From positions 1 to 51,749 of the forward strand of contig JAEWOG010000017.1 of assembly GCA_023460975.1 (NCBI GenBank): a DNA stretch of 51,749 nt, written 5' to 3'. Numbering within the stretch: position 1 is the first letter of the stretch; every line of letters begins with the position of its first letter. The DNA is from Actinomycetes bacterium. Its GTDB lineage: Bacteria; Actinomycetota; Actinomycetes; Propionibacteriales; Nocardioidaceae. The notes beneath the pieces are model-generated. The model did not search any database, was not told the DNA's origin, and saw nothing but the letters and a program-made list of their open reading frames with translations. Both the position numbers and the translations under genes were made by a program. Shown one piece after another: positions 1 through 8,635 of the stretch.

Positions 1-16
1 CCCCAGCCCCGTACGC

Positions 17-52
17 ACGAACGCCCCGCCGGAGACCCGGCGGGGCGTTCGT
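17..52. terminator. Strong hairpin downstream of sucD
   Basis: A perfect 14-bp stem (17-30 pairs with 39-52) closes an 8-base loop. It lies just past the sucD stop. On the plus strand it is followed by a short run of T, so it may also or mainly terminate a plus-strand gene to the left of the window. The minus side has no T tract. Confidence 0.75.
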
Positions 53-66
53 TTCTGATCAGGTGA

Positions 67-948
67 TCAGAGGCTCTGCATGATCTCGCGCATCAGGGCG
101 GCGGTCTCGGACGGCGTCTTGCCGACCTTCACGCCAGCGGCCTCGAGGGCCTCCTTCTTCGCCTGCGCGGTACCCGAGGAGCCCGACACGATGGCGCCGG
201 CGTGGCCCATGGTCTTGCCCTCCGGGGCGGTGAAGCCCGCGACGTAGCCGACGACCGGCTTGGTCACGTGCTCCTTGATGTACGCCGCGGCGCGCTCCTC
301 GGCGTCGCCGCCGATCTCGCCGATCATCACGATCGCCTTGGTCTCCGGGTCGTTCTCAAAGGCCTCGAGCGCGTCGATGTGCGTGGTGCCGATGATCGGG
401 TCTCCACCGATGCCGATGGCGGTGGTGAAGCCGTAGTCACGCAGCTCGTACATCATCTGGTAGGTCAGCGTGCCCGACTTCGACACGAGGCCAATGGGGC
501 CCTTGCCCGCGATGGTGTGCGGCGTGATGCCGGCCAGCGACTCCTCCGGCGAGATGATGCCGGGGCAGTTCGGGCCGATCATGCGGGTCTTCTTGCCGTC
601 CAGGTACGCGAACACCTCGGCGGTGTCCTGCACCGGGACACCCTCGGTGATCACGACGAGCAGCGGGATCTCGGCGTCGATGGCCTCGATGCAGGCGTCC
701 TTGGTGAACGCCGGCGGCACGAAGGCGACCGAGACGTCGGCGCCGGTGGCCTTCATGGCCTCCTCGACGGTGCCGAAGACCGGGAGCTCCTTGCCGTTGA
801 GCTCGACGGTGGTGCCGGCCTTGCGGGCGTTGACACCGCCGACGATGTTGGCGTCGGCCTGGAGCATCAGGTTGGTGTGCTTGGAGCCCATGCCACCGGT
901 GATGCCCTGGACGATGATCTTGGAGTCCTTGTTCAGGTAGATCGTCAT
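67..948 (-). CDS. sucD: Succinate-CoA ligase (ADP-forming), alpha subunit
   Basis: This is the alpha subunit of the TCA-cycle enzyme that interconverts succinyl-CoA and succinate with formation of ATP or GTP. The 293-residue product begins MTIYLNKDSKIIVQGITGG, the CoA-binding Rossmann segment. The phosphorylated active-site histidine is His249 in the motif GHAGAIVSG, and the ligase domain fills the C-terminal half. Length is normal for the family. The start is the ATG at 946-948, with AAGGAG 11 bases upstream. A longer open frame continues upstream but lies inside sucC. It follows sucC by 20 bases on the same strand, so the two subunits are co-transcribed. Confidence 0.97.
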   Translation of the reverse strand: MTIYLNKDSKIIVQGITGGMGSKHTNLMLQADANIVGGVNARKAGTTVELNGKELPVFGTVEEAMKATGADVSVAFVPPAFTKDACIEAIDAEIPLLVVITEGVPVQDTAEVFAYLDGKKTRMIGPNCPGIISPEESLAGITPHTIAGKGPIGLVSKSGTLTYQMMYELRDYGFTTAIGIGGDPIIGTTHIDALEAFENDPETKAIVMIGEIGGDAEERAAAYIKEHVTKPVVGYVAGFTAPEGKTMGHAGAIVSGSSGTAQAKKEALEAAGVKVGKTPSETAALMREIMQSL

Positions 949-968
949 TTTCTCAAGTTCTCCTTGTC

Positions 969-2135
969 TCAGGCGTTCGCCAGCTCGGCGGCCTTGTCGG
1001 CCGCACCGTCCATGGTGTCCACCTGCGTCACGAGCGGGTGGTTCAGCTCGTTGAGGATCGCGCGACCCTGCTCGACGTTGTTGCCGTCGAGGCGGACCAC
1101 GAGCGGCTTCGTGGCGTTGTCGCCGAGGATCTCCAGGGCACCCTTGATGCCGTTGGCGACCTCGTCGCACGCGGTGATGCCGCCGAAGACGTTGACGAAC
1201 ACGCTCTTGACCTGCGGGTCATTCAGGATGACGTCGAGGCCGTTGGCCATGACGGTGGCGTTGGCGCCGCCGCCGATGTCCAGGAAGTTGGCCGGCTTCA
1301 CGCCGCCGTGGTTCTCACCGGCGTACGCGACGACGTCCAGCGTCGACATGACCAGACCGGCGCCGTTGCCGATGATGCCGACCTGGCCGTCCAGCTTGAC
1401 GTAGTTGAGACCGAGGTCCTTGGCCTTCGCCTCGAGCGGGTCGGCCTCCTCGCGGATCTCGAAGTCAGCGTGGTGCGGGTGGCGGAACTCGGAGGCGTTC
1501 TCGTCGAGCGACACCTTGCCGTCGAGGGCCTCCAGCTTGTCGCCCTCGAGGCGAGCCAGCGGGTTGACCTCGACGAGGGTGGCGTCCTCCTCGACGTACA
1601 CCTTCCACAGCTTCTGGACCATCTCGATGGCCTGGTCACGCAGCTCGGCCGGGAACTTGGCCTCGTCGACGATCGCGGCGGCCTTCTCCGGGGTCACGCC
1701 CTCGATCGCGTTGACCGGGATCTGGCGTACGGCCTCGGGGTTGGTCTTGGCGACCTCCTCGATCTCCACACCACCCTCGACGGACGCGATGCACAGGTGC
1801 GAGCGGTTCGCGCGGTCCAGCAGGAAGGAGAAGTAGTACTCCTCCACCGGCGGGGTCGCGGGGGTGACCAGGACACGGTTGACCGTGAGCCCCTTGATCT
1901 CCATCCCAAGGATGTTGCTGGCGTACTCGTACGCCTCGTCTGCGGTCTTGGCGATCTTGACGCCGCCGGCCTTGCCGCGGCCTCCAGCCTTGACCTGAGC
2001 CTTGATGACGGTCACGCCGCCGATCTGCTCAGCGGCCGCCTTGGCGTCCTCGGCGGTCTCGACGACCACACCCAGGGTGGTGGCCACGCCGTGCTTGGCG
2101 AAGAGTTCCTTCGCCTGGTACTCCATCAGGTCCAC
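969..2135 (-). CDS. sucC: Succinate-CoA ligase (ADP-forming), beta subunit
   Basis: This is the beta subunit of succinyl-CoA synthetase, carrying the ATP-grasp nucleotide-binding domain in the N-terminal half and the CoA-ligase domain in the C-terminal half. It acts with SucD as a cytoplasmic TCA-cycle enzyme. Recognisable segments are YQAKELFAKHGV at the N-terminus, KAQVKAGGRGKAGGVK (ATP-grasp), EVNPLA, and GNGAGLVMSTLD. I start it at the GTG at 2133-2135 (product VDLMEYQAKELF...), because AAGGA lies 8 bases upstream and mycobacterial SucC starts MDLFEYQ. The inner ATG at 2126 is the alternative. The length of 388 residues matches the family. A candidate -10 (TAGGGT on the minus strand, 2182-2187) gives a leader of about 40 bases. 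Confidence 0.96.
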   Translation of the reverse strand: MDLMEYQAKELFAKHGVATTLGVVVETAEDAKAAAEQIGGVTVIKAQVKAGGRGKAGGVKIAKTADEAYEYASNILGMEIKGLTVNRVLVTPATPPVEEYYFSFLLDRANRSHLCIASVEGGVEIEEVAKTNPEAVRQIPVNAIEGVTPEKAAAIVDEAKFPAELRDQAIEMVQKLWKVYVEEDATLVEVNPLARLEGDKLEALDGKVSLDENASEFRHPHHADFEIREEADPLEAKAKDLGLNYVKLDGQVGIIGNGAGLVMSTLDVVAYAGENHGGVKPANFLDIGGGANATVMANGLDVILNDPQVKSVFVNVFGGITACDEVANGIKGALEILGDNATKPLVVRLDGNNVEQGRAILNELNHPLVTQVDTMDGAADKAAELANA

Positions 2136-2469
2136 GATCCCAGTCCTTCGTCTCGACACAGTGCGGGGATTCCAAATTGGCACCCTAGACCTGTTGCCGG
2201 GCTGACCAGAACTCGATGCGAGTCCGTGGAACGTGGCCCTCGTCACGCTACTGGCCAGTCACTTTTGAGAGCGCACTTCTCCACATTTCTTCAGAGGCCT
2301 CTTGCCCGAGCCCTCAGATCCACTACGGTGTACCCGAATCGAGGTAATGAATCCGGCCCGAGGCGCGAGCTGACTGGCCACGATTTCGGCGCAAGTTACC
2401 GATCCGTTACCCTCGCTGAGGTTCTTTGTCGGACCACCCCCCTGACCCCTGCAGATTGGCAACCACCCC
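2136..2469. promoter_or_regulatory. Divergent promoter region between sucC and the M23 peptidase gene
   Basis: These 334 bases hold no convincing gene. They contain the sucC ribosome binding site, a TAGGGT -10 candidate on the minus strand at 2182-2187, and a direct repeat at 2395-2410 described separately. The M23 gene has no obvious Shine-Dalgarno sequence. I looked for the conserved core of the cyclic di-AMP (ydaO) riboswitch, which often precedes actinobacterial cell-wall hydrolase genes, and did not find it. Confidence 0.55.
2395..2410 (-). promoter_or_regulatory. Candidate MtrA box (GTAAC direct repeat)
   Basis: On the minus strand the sequence reads GTAAC, six bases, GTAAC: two direct repeats with an 11-bp period, about one helical turn. 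This is the form reported for MtrA response-regulator sites in actinobacteria. It lies 60 bases upstream of an M23 endopeptidase gene, a type of gene known to be controlled by MtrAB in Corynebacterium. Family assignment is inference. Confidence 0.4.
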
Positions 2470-3333
2470 ATGGGCAACCACCGAGCAGAGCGCGGCCCCA
2501 GCCGCGACACCTCGGCAGCCACTGTGGTGGGGACCAGCGTTCCGGGCAAGCGCCGCGCCGCGGCGCCCTCGCGCAGGCCCCTGACCGCCTCACTCCCCTC
2601 TCTTCTGCCCTCGGCGCCGCTGGTCGCTGGCGTGACGCTGCTGGCGGTCGCCGCTGGCGGCGCTGTCGCCTTCACCAACCCGGACGCGATCGGCTCGCTG
2701 AGCGACAAGGCGTCGCTCGCCTCCGCCAACGTCTCGGCGTCCCCCAAGGCCTCCGACGTCCTCTCCGGCCGCAGCGCTGTCGTGAGTCGCAGCGGCGAGC
2801 GCGGAGTCGTCTCCGACGTCGCCTTCACTGACGAAGAGCTCACCGCCGAGATCGAGGAGCAGGCCGCCAAGCAGGCAGAGGCCCTCGGCAAGATCAACGT
2901 CTCCGCCGACAAGCGCGCAGCGACCATCGAGAAGAACCAGTGGGTTCTCCCGCTCGTCGGCTACCGCCTGACCGCGACCTTCGGCCAGTCGAGCTACCTG
3001 TGGTCGACCGTGCACACCGGCCTCGACTTCTCGGCCCCGTACGGCACCGAGATCGTCGCGATCGCCAACGGCACCATCACTTCGACCGGGTACGACGGCA
3101 GCTACGGCGAGAAGACGGTGCTGACCCTCGATGACGGCACCGAGATCTGGTACTGCCACCAGTCGGCCTACCAGGTCTCCGTCGGCGACCGCGTCACCGG
3201 CGGCCAGGCCATCGGCAACGTCGGCTCCACCGGCAACTCCACCGGCAACCACCTCCACCTCGAGGTGCGCCCCGGCGGCGGCGATCCGATCAACCCGTAC
3301 TCGGCGTTGATCGAGCACGGCGTCCAGCCCTGA
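2470..3333 (+). CDS. Membrane-anchored M23 family metallopeptidase
   Basis: A predicted peptidoglycan endopeptidase of the LytM/M23 type, cutting peptide cross-links outside the membrane. The 287-residue product has a basic N-terminus, one hydrophobic segment at about residues 48-69, a Ser/Ala-rich and partly charged spacer with coiled-coil character around 120-150, and a C-terminal M23 domain. The zinc ligands expected for the family are visible: His182 and Asp186 in HTGLDFSAP and His263 in HLHLEV, with His261 next to it. Start ATG 2470 is the first possible one and has no Shine-Dalgarno sequence. The gene sits between sucC and pcrA exactly as Rv0950c does in M. tuberculosis, and ends in a strong shared hairpin. 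Confidence 0.9.
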   Translation: MGNHRAERGPSRDTSAATVVGTSVPGKRRAAAPSRRPLTASLPSLLPSAPLVAGVTLLAVAAGGAVAFTNPDAIGSLSDKASLASANVSASPKASDVLSGRSAVVSRSGERGVVSDVAFTDEELTAEIEEQAAKQAEALGKINVSADKRAATIEKNQWVLPLVGYRLTATFGQSSYLWSTVHTGLDFSAPYGTEIVAIANGTITSTGYDGSYGEKTVLTLDDGTEIWYCHQSAYQVSVGDRVTGGQAIGNVGSTGNSTGNHLHLEVRPGGGDPINPYSALIEHGVQP

Positions 3334-3345
3334 TCCACGCTTCGC

Positions 3346-3381
3346 CACGAGGCCCCGAGTCATGTGACTCGGGGCCTCGTG
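3346..3381. terminator. Bidirectional terminator hairpin between the M23 gene and pcrA
   Basis: A perfect 17-bp inverted repeat (3346-3362 with 3365-3381) separated by two bases lies between two convergent genes. Both transcripts would form it. There is no long T tract, which is usual in GC-rich actinobacteria. Confidence 0.85.
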
Positions 3382-3399
3382 CGTTGTATCGCTGGTGGA

Positions 3400-5814
3400 T
3401 CAGAGCTTGACGACGGGCGCGTAGCGCAGCAGCAGGCGCTTGACTCCCGAGGAACCGAAGTCGATCGAGGCGACCGACTTGTCAGCGACGCCTTCGACGC
3501 TCACGACCGTCCCGAGGCCGAAGGAGTCGTGCTGAACCCTGTCGCCCGGGGCGAGCGAGGGGATCTCGCGGGGCGCCTTCGCCTTGGCCGCAGCGTCGGC
3601 GCGCAACGCCTGCGACGTGAAGTTGCGCCGTCCAGCGGCAGTCGGGCTGCCCGTCGAGCCACGCAGTCCCCCGGACAGGTCGCGCCGGTTCCACTGCGCC
3701 ATCTCGGGTGCCGTACGTCGCCAGTCGACAAGGTCGACCGGCAGCTCATCGAGGAAGCGGGAAGCCGGGTTGTGCGAGGGCGCCCCCCACGCGGAGCGGA
3801 CCATCGCCCGGGACACGTAGAGCCGCTTCTCGGCGCGGGTGAGGCCGACGTACGCGAGACGGCGCTCCTCCTCGAGCTCGGGCTGGTCGCCCAGCGACCG
3901 CTGGTGCGGGAAGACGCCGTCCTCCAAGCCGGTGAGGAAGACGACGGGGAACTCCAGACCCTTGGCGGTGTGGAGAGTCATCATGGTCACGACGCCGCCC
4001 TCGTCGTCCTGGTCGGGGATCTGGTCGCTGTCGGCCACCAGCGCCACGCGCTCGAGGAAGTCCCCCAGGCCCACCGTCACCGTGCCCGCCTCGACCTCGG
4101 CGGGGTCCGCCGACGGCCCGGCCTGCGGGTCCTCGGCAAACTCGCGTGCGACAGCCACGAGCTCGGCCAGGTTCTCCACCCGGGTGTCATCCTGCGGGTC
4201 GTCGCTGTCCTCCAGCTCGGCCAACAGGCCGCTGCGATCGAGCACGGACTCGAGGATCACGTCGGGACGTTCGTCGGCGTCGACCATCGACTGCAACTCG
4301 GTCATGATCGCGACGAACGCCTGGACGTTCTTGAGTGAGCGGGTCGCCAGTCCTGGCGCCTGATCAGCCCGCTGGAGCGCCTCCCAGAACGTGATCCGCT
4401 CCCGCTCCGCCAACGCTTGGACGCAGGCCTCGGCGCGGTCCCCGATGCCCCGCTTGGGCGTGTTGAGGATGCGTCTGAGCGAGATCTCGTCGGAGGTGTT
4501 CACCAGCACCCGCAGGTACGCCAGCGCGTCCCGCACCTCGCGGCGCTCGTAGAACCGGACGCCGCCGACGACCTTGTAGGGCTGCCCCGTCCGGATGAAG
4601 ATCTCCTCGAACACCCGGGACTGGGCGTTGGTGCGGTAGAACACGGCCACGTCGCCGGGGCGTACGCCTGCGGTGTCGCCCAGCGTGTCGATCTCCTCGG
4701 AGACGAAGCGTGCCTCGTCGTGCTCGTTGTCGGCGACGTAGCCAACGATCCGAACTCCGTCGCCGGCCTCCGACCACAGCCGCTTGGGGGTGCGGCCGCG
4801 ATTGTTCTCGATGACGGCGTTGGCGGCAGTCAGGATCGTCTGCGTCGAGCGGTAGTTCTGCTCCAGCAGAACGGTCTCGGCGTCGCTGAAGTCCTTCTCG
4901 AAGTCGAGGATGTTGCGAATGTCGGCGCCGCGGAAGGCATAGATCGACTGGTCGGCGTCGCCCACGACCATCAGCTCGCTGGGCTCGCTGATCTGGGGAG
5001 CATGCTCGTCGAAGGTGCGGCCGCACAGCTGGTGAATGAGGGAGTACTGGGCGTGATTGGTGTCCTGGTACTCGTCGACCAGCACGTGCCGGAAGCGGCG
5101 GCGGTAGTTGTCGAGGACATCGGGGTAGGCCTGGAACAGGTGGACCGTCGTCATGATCAGGTCGTCGAAGTCCAGGGCGTTGGCGGCCTGCAACCGGCGC
5201 TGGTACTCCTTGTAGGCGGCGACGTACGCCTCCTCGAACGAGTTGCGGACGTCCTTGGCGGCCTCCTCGTGGTCACGCAGCTCGTTCTTGTGGTCCGACA
5301 CCCAGTGGAGCACCGGCCCCGGTTGGTACTTCTTCGGGTCGAGCTCGAGGTCGCGCAGGACCAGCGTCATCAGCCGCTTCGAGTCGGCGGCGTCGTAGAT
5401 CGAGAAGTTGGACTTGAAGCCCAGCCGGTCGATCTCCTTGCGCAGGATGCGTACGCAGGCGGAGTGGAAGGTCGAGACCCACATCATGCGGGCGCGGCGA
5501 CCGACGAGGTCCTCGACGCGCGCCTTCATCTCGGCCGCAGCCTTGTTGGTGAAGGTGATGGCCAGAATGGAACCCGGGTGAGCCTTGCGTTGGCCGATGA
5601 GCCAGGCGATCCGGCGCGTCAGCACCCGTGTCTTGCCCGACCCCGCGCCGGCCACCACGAGCAGCGGAGCGCCCACGTGGGTGACGGCGGCGCGCTGGGG
5701 CTCGTTGAGGCCGTCAAGCAGCTGCTCGGCGCTCGGTGAGGACGCGCGCGCTGGAGTCTCGGGAGAGTCGTCGGGACGAGGGCGCGAACCGGGGACAGGG
5801 AACAGTGTGCTCAT
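3400..5814 (-). CDS. pcrA: ATP-dependent DNA helicase PcrA/UvrD1
   Basis: A superfamily 1A 3'-5' DNA helicase for repair and replication. All motifs are present in order across 804 residues: Q motif (LNEPQRAAV, about 36-44), Walker A AGAGSGKT (55-62), Walker B VDEYQDTN, motif III VVGDADQSIYAFRG, motif IV QNYRST, motif V LHTAKGLEFPVVFLTGLEDG and motif VI AYVGLTRAEKRLYVS. The C-terminus PGDRVQHDSFGLGTVVSVEG is the Tudor-like RNA-polymerase-binding module typical of PcrA. The start ATG at 5814 lies 9 bases after a TAGGCT -10 box, so the transcript has a very short leader or none. The neighbours match the uvrD1 locus of mycobacteria. Confidence 0.96.
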   Translation of the reverse strand: MSTLFPVPGSRPRPDDSPETPARASSPSAEQLLDGLNEPQRAAVTHVGAPLLVVAGAGSGKTRVLTRRIAWLIGQRKAHPGSILAITFTNKAAAEMKARVEDLVGRRARMMWVSTFHSACVRILRKEIDRLGFKSNFSIYDAADSKRLMTLVLRDLELDPKKYQPGPVLHWVSDHKNELRDHEEAAKDVRNSFEEAYVAAYKEYQRRLQAANALDFDDLIMTTVHLFQAYPDVLDNYRRRFRHVLVDEYQDTNHAQYSLIHQLCGRTFDEHAPQISEPSELMVVGDADQSIYAFRGADIRNILDFEKDFSDAETVLLEQNYRSTQTILTAANAVIENNRGRTPKRLWSEAGDGVRIVGYVADNEHDEARFVSEEIDTLGDTAGVRPGDVAVFYRTNAQSRVFEEIFIRTGQPYKVVGGVRFYERREVRDALAYLRVLVNTSDEISLRRILNTPKRGIGDRAEACVQALAERERITFWEALQRADQAPGLATRSLKNVQAFVAIMTELQSMVDADERPDVILESVLDRSGLLAELEDSDDPQDDTRVENLAELVAVAREFAEDPQAGPSADPAEVEAGTVTVGLGDFLERVALVADSDQIPDQDDEGGVVTMMTLHTAKGLEFPVVFLTGLEDGVFPHQRSLGDQPELEEERRLAYVGLTRAEKRLYVSRAMVRSAWGAPSHNPASRFLDELPVDLVDWRRTAPEMAQWNRRDLSGGLRGSTGSPTAAGRRNFTSQALRADAAAKAKAPREIPSLAPGDRVQHDSFGLGTVVSVEGVADKSVASIDFGSSGVKRLLLRYAPVVKL

Positions 5815-5823
5815 CGGACGGCA

Positions 5824-5829
5824 AGCCTA
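5824..5829 (-). promoter_or_regulatory. -10 box for pcrA
   Basis: TAGGCT on the minus strand ends 9 bases before the pcrA ATG. This spacing implies a start of transcription at or within a few bases of the start codon. Confidence 0.5.
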
Positions 5830-5891
5830 CGGGCCAGCGCTGACACTCCCGGCGGGCCTGTGGAACGTACGGAACCGTCGGTGGCACCCGT

Positions 5892-5897
5892 TAGGGT
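5892..5897 (+). promoter_or_regulatory. Leaderless -10 box for the ABC-2 operon
   Basis: TAGGGT followed by 7 bases and then ATG at 5905. This decides the start of the first ABC gene over the in-frame ATG at 5860. Confidence 0.6.
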
Positions 5898-5904
5898 CGA
5901 GCGC

Positions 5905-6849
5905 ATGAATTCCGAGGCTCATGACGCGCCGCCGGTGATCACGACCACCGGCCTGACGATGGACTTCGGGCGCGTCCAGGCGCTCACCGACCTGGACCTC
6001 GAGGTGGGGCCGGGCGTCACTGGCCTGGTGGGCGCCAACGGCGCGGGCAAGTCGACCCTGATCAAGATCCTGCTCGGGCTCCAGACGCCCACGCGCGGCT
6101 CGGCCACCGTTCTCGGCCACGACATCGCGGGCGAGGCGGACGAGATCCGGCGCATCGTCGGATACATGCCCGAGCACGACTGCCTGCCGCCGGACGTGAG
6201 CGCCAGCGACTTCGTCGTCCACATGGCACGCATGAGCGGCATCCCGCACGCCACCGCCCGCGAACGCGCCGCCGACGTGCTGCGCCAGGTCGGTCTCGAC
6301 GAGGAGCGCTACCGCCCCCTGGGCGGCTACTCGACCGGCATGAAGCAGCGCGCCAAGCTCGCCCAAGCGCTCGTTCACGATCCCCGCCTCGTCTTCCTCG
6401 ACGAGCCGACCAACGGGCTCGACCCCGCGTCGCGTCGCGACATGCTCCGGCTGGTGCGGCGCATCGGCACCGAGTTCCAGATCCCCGTCGTGGTCACCTC
6501 TCACCTGCTCGGGGAGCTCGAGAAGATCAGCGACCACGTCGTCGTCCTCGACGGCGGCCACCTGTTGCGGTCCTCGGCGACCAGCGAGTTCCTCGACGTC
6601 ACCGGTGCGCTGCTGGTCGAGGTCCTCGGCGGTCCCGAAGCGCGTGATCGCTTCGGGGAGGCCCTCGCGGCGGCCGGGTTCTCCTGTCGTCCCCGTGGGG
6701 CCGTGGTCGTGGTCGACCCACCGCCGCCAGGATCCGACGTGCACCGCACCATCCGCGACCTCGCCGATGACCTGGGCCTCGCCCTCGTACGCCTCCAGCC
6801 CGACCAGGGCCACCTCGAGGACATCTTCACCGCAGGAGGGGCGGCATGA
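5905..6849 (+). CDS. ABC transporter ATP-binding protein (ABC-2 type), first of two
   Basis: A cytoplasmic ATPase that powers a membrane exporter. The 314-residue product contains Walker A GANGAGKSTL (about 43-52), signature YSTGMKQRAKLAQAL, Walker B LVFLDEPTNGLDP and H-loop VVTSHLL. The C-terminal extension of about 100 residues (LLVEVLGGPEARDRF...) is typical of DrrA/CcmA-like ATPases paired with ABC-2 permeases. I start it at 5905 because a TAGGGT box lies 7 bases upstream; an in-frame ATG 45 bases earlier is less likely. It overlaps the permease gene by ATGA. The substrate is not indicated. pcrA diverges from it across a 90-base gap. Confidence 0.9.
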   Translation: MNSEAHDAPPVITTTGLTMDFGRVQALTDLDLEVGPGVTGLVGANGAGKSTLIKILLGLQTPTRGSATVLGHDIAGEADEIRRIVGYMPEHDCLPPDVSASDFVVHMARMSGIPHATARERAADVLRQVGLDEERYRPLGGYSTGMKQRAKLAQALVHDPRLVFLDEPTNGLDPASRRDMLRLVRRIGTEFQIPVVVTSHLLGELEKISDHVVVLDGGHLLRSSATSEFLDVTGALLVEVLGGPEARDRFGEALAAAGFSCRPRGAVVVVDPPPPGSDVHRTIRDLADDLGLALVRLQPDQGHLEDIFTAGGAA

Positions 6850-7721
6850 GCGAGTCACCCGGCGGCGTCATCCACGACATCGGCTACCGCCACTACTCCG
6901 GCACCCGCGAGTCTTCGGGGCGCATCGCCCTCTCGCTCTACCTCACGGGGCTGCGCCACGTCTTCGGCCTCGGCCGGTCGACGCGCTCGAAGATCCTGCC
7001 GGCCATCATGGCTGCCCTCACGCTGGGCCCGGTCGTGATCATCGTGGGCGTCATGTCGGTCACCGGGTCGACGTCGCTGCCACTGTCGTACCTCTCCTTC
7101 ACCGACCAGGTCCAGTGGCTGATGAGCATCTTCGTGGCCTCTCAGGCCCCGGTCCTCTTCTCACGCGACCTGCGTCACCGCTCCATCGTCCTCTACCTCG
7201 CCCGCCCGCTGAGCCCCGCTGCGTTTGCGTTGACCCGGTGGGCGTCGCTGGCGACGGCGTGCCTGCTGTTCATCGCAGTCCCGCAGCTCGTGCTGTACGG
7301 CGGCGCGCTCCTGGCCGGCGCCGATGTCTCCGAGCAGACCGGCCTCCTGTTGCGAGGGGTGCCCGCGATCCTGCTGCTCAGCGCCTTCCTGGCCGGCCTG
7401 ACGGGTCTCATCTCCAGCGTCGCCCTGCGCCGCGGCATGGCCGTGGTCGCCTCAATCCTGCTGCTCGTGTTCGGCACGCTGGTGGTCGTCACGATCCAGC
7501 TCATCGCCTACGAGGAAGACATCGCGCGCGTCGGCGAGTTGGCAGGCCTGTTCTCACCCTGGACCCTGACCCTGGGCATCGGTGAGGCGATGGGGGCGGA
7601 CAACGAAGTGATGGCGCCCCTGACTGCGAGCGGGGCCGGCGCGTACGGGGTGGTGGGCCTGATCCTGACCGGCCTGTGCTGCTGGCTCCTGGTGCTGCGC
7701 TTCCGAAAGGCAGGTCGCTGA
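6846..7721 (+). CDS. ABC-2 type permease, first of two
   Basis: An integral membrane component of the exporter, 291 residues with about six hydrophobic segments. These include ILPAIMAALTLGPVVIIVGV near the N-terminus, QAPVLFSRDLRHRSIVLYLARPLS before a membrane pair, AILLLSAFLAGLTGLI in the middle and GVVGLILTGLCCWLLVLRF at the C-terminus. The segment SRDLRHRSIVLYLARPLSPAAF resembles the RD..G....ll.rPls motif of ABC-2 permeases that work with DrrA-like ATPases. The ATG overlaps the preceding stop (ATGA) and its own stop overlaps the next start (TGATG), so the operon is translationally coupled. Confidence 0.85.
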   Translation: MSESPGGVIHDIGYRHYSGTRESSGRIALSLYLTGLRHVFGLGRSTRSKILPAIMAALTLGPVVIIVGVMSVTGSTSLPLSYLSFTDQVQWLMSIFVASQAPVLFSRDLRHRSIVLYLARPLSPAAFALTRWASLATACLLFIAVPQLVLYGGALLAGADVSEQTGLLLRGVPAILLLSAFLAGLTGLISSVALRRGMAVVASILLLVFGTLVVVTIQLIAYEEDIARVGELAGLFSPWTLTLGIGEAMGADNEVMAPLTASGAGAYGVVGLILTGLCCWLLVLRFRKAGR

Positions 7722-8635
7722 TGTCTGAACTGGTTCTCACCGGCGTCTCGCGGTGGTTCGGCAACGTCGTGGCGGTCAACGACGTCTCCATGCGGATCGG
7801 CCCCGGCGTGACCGGCTTGCTGGGTCCCAACGGCGCCGGCAAGACGACCCTGATGGCGATGATGTCGGGGTTCCTCGCGCCGTCCGCTGGCACCGTCGAG
7901 CTCGACGGCCGCGCCGTGTGGCGCAACACCGAGACGTACCGCCACCTCGGGTTGGTGCCGGAGCGCGAGATCAGCTTCGGCTACCTGACCGGGCGACAGT
8001 TCGTCCGCGCCAATGCCGACCTGCACCGGATGCCCGACGCGAAGGCGGCCACGCAGGCAGCCCTCGACCTGGTCGACATGGTCGAGCCTGCAGACCGCCG
8101 TATCGACACGTACTCCAAGGGCATGCGGCAGCGCGTCAAGATCGCTGCGGCCCTCGTCCACGGGCCCTCAGTGCTGCTCCTCGACGAGCCCTTCAACGGC
8201 GTCGACCCACGCCAGCGGATGCAACTCATGGATCTGCTGCGTCGCATGGGTGAGGAGGGGCGCACCATCCTGTTCAGCTCACACATCTTGGAAGAGGTGG
8301 AGCGACTCGCCCGCCACATCGAGGTGGTCGTCTCAGGACGCCACGCGGCGTCCGGCGATTTCGGGGCGATCCGACGGCTGATGACAGACCGGCCGGTTCA
8401 ATACCTGCTGCGCTCCTCCGACGATCGACGCCTCGCCTCGCGCCTCATGGGCGAGTCCTCCGTACGCGGCGTCACCCTCGATGCCCACGAGGGTCTGGCC
8501 GTGCAGGTGAGCGACTTGGGATCCTTCGCGGCCGGGCTTCCCGGGTGGGCCAGAGCAGACGATGTCGTCCTGCTCGAGGTCTCCCCCAGCGATGAGTCCC
8601 TCGAAAGTGTCTTCTCCTACCTGGTGGCCCGATGA
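7721..8635 (+). CDS. ABC transporter ATP-binding protein (ABC-2 type), second of two
   Basis: The second ATPase of the cluster, 304 residues. Motifs are Walker A GPNGAGKTTL (about 34-43), signature YSKGMRQRVKIAAAL, Walker B VLLLDEPFNGVDP and H-loop LFSSHILEE, so all catalytic elements are intact. A C-terminal accessory segment of about 90 residues follows. The ATG at 7721 shares a base with the permease stop; an upstream in-frame ATG at 7676 lies inside the permease gene and is rejected. Being similar to but distinct from the first ATPase suggests either a heterodimeric engine or two ATPase-permease pairs transcribed together. Confidence 0.9.
   Translation: MSELVLTGVSRWFGNVVAVNDVSMRIGPGVTGLLGPNGAGKTTLMAMMSGFLAPSAGTVELDGRAVWRNTETYRHLGLVPEREISFGYLTGRQFVRANADLHRMPDAKAATQAALDLVDMVEPADRRIDTYSKGMRQRVKIAAALVHGPSVLLLDEPFNGVDPRQRMQLMDLLRRMGEEGRTILFSSHILEEVERLARHIEVVVSGRHAASGDFGAIRRLMTDRPVQYLLRSSDDRRLASRLMGESSVRGVTLDAHEGLAVQVSDLGSFAAGLPGWARADDVVLLEVSPSDESLESVFSYLVAR

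Noticed and set aside
2250..2469. Cyclic di-AMP (ydaO-type) riboswitch before the M23 gene
   Set aside because: The conserved core expected in actinobacterial examples is not present. A covariance search with RF00379 would settle it.
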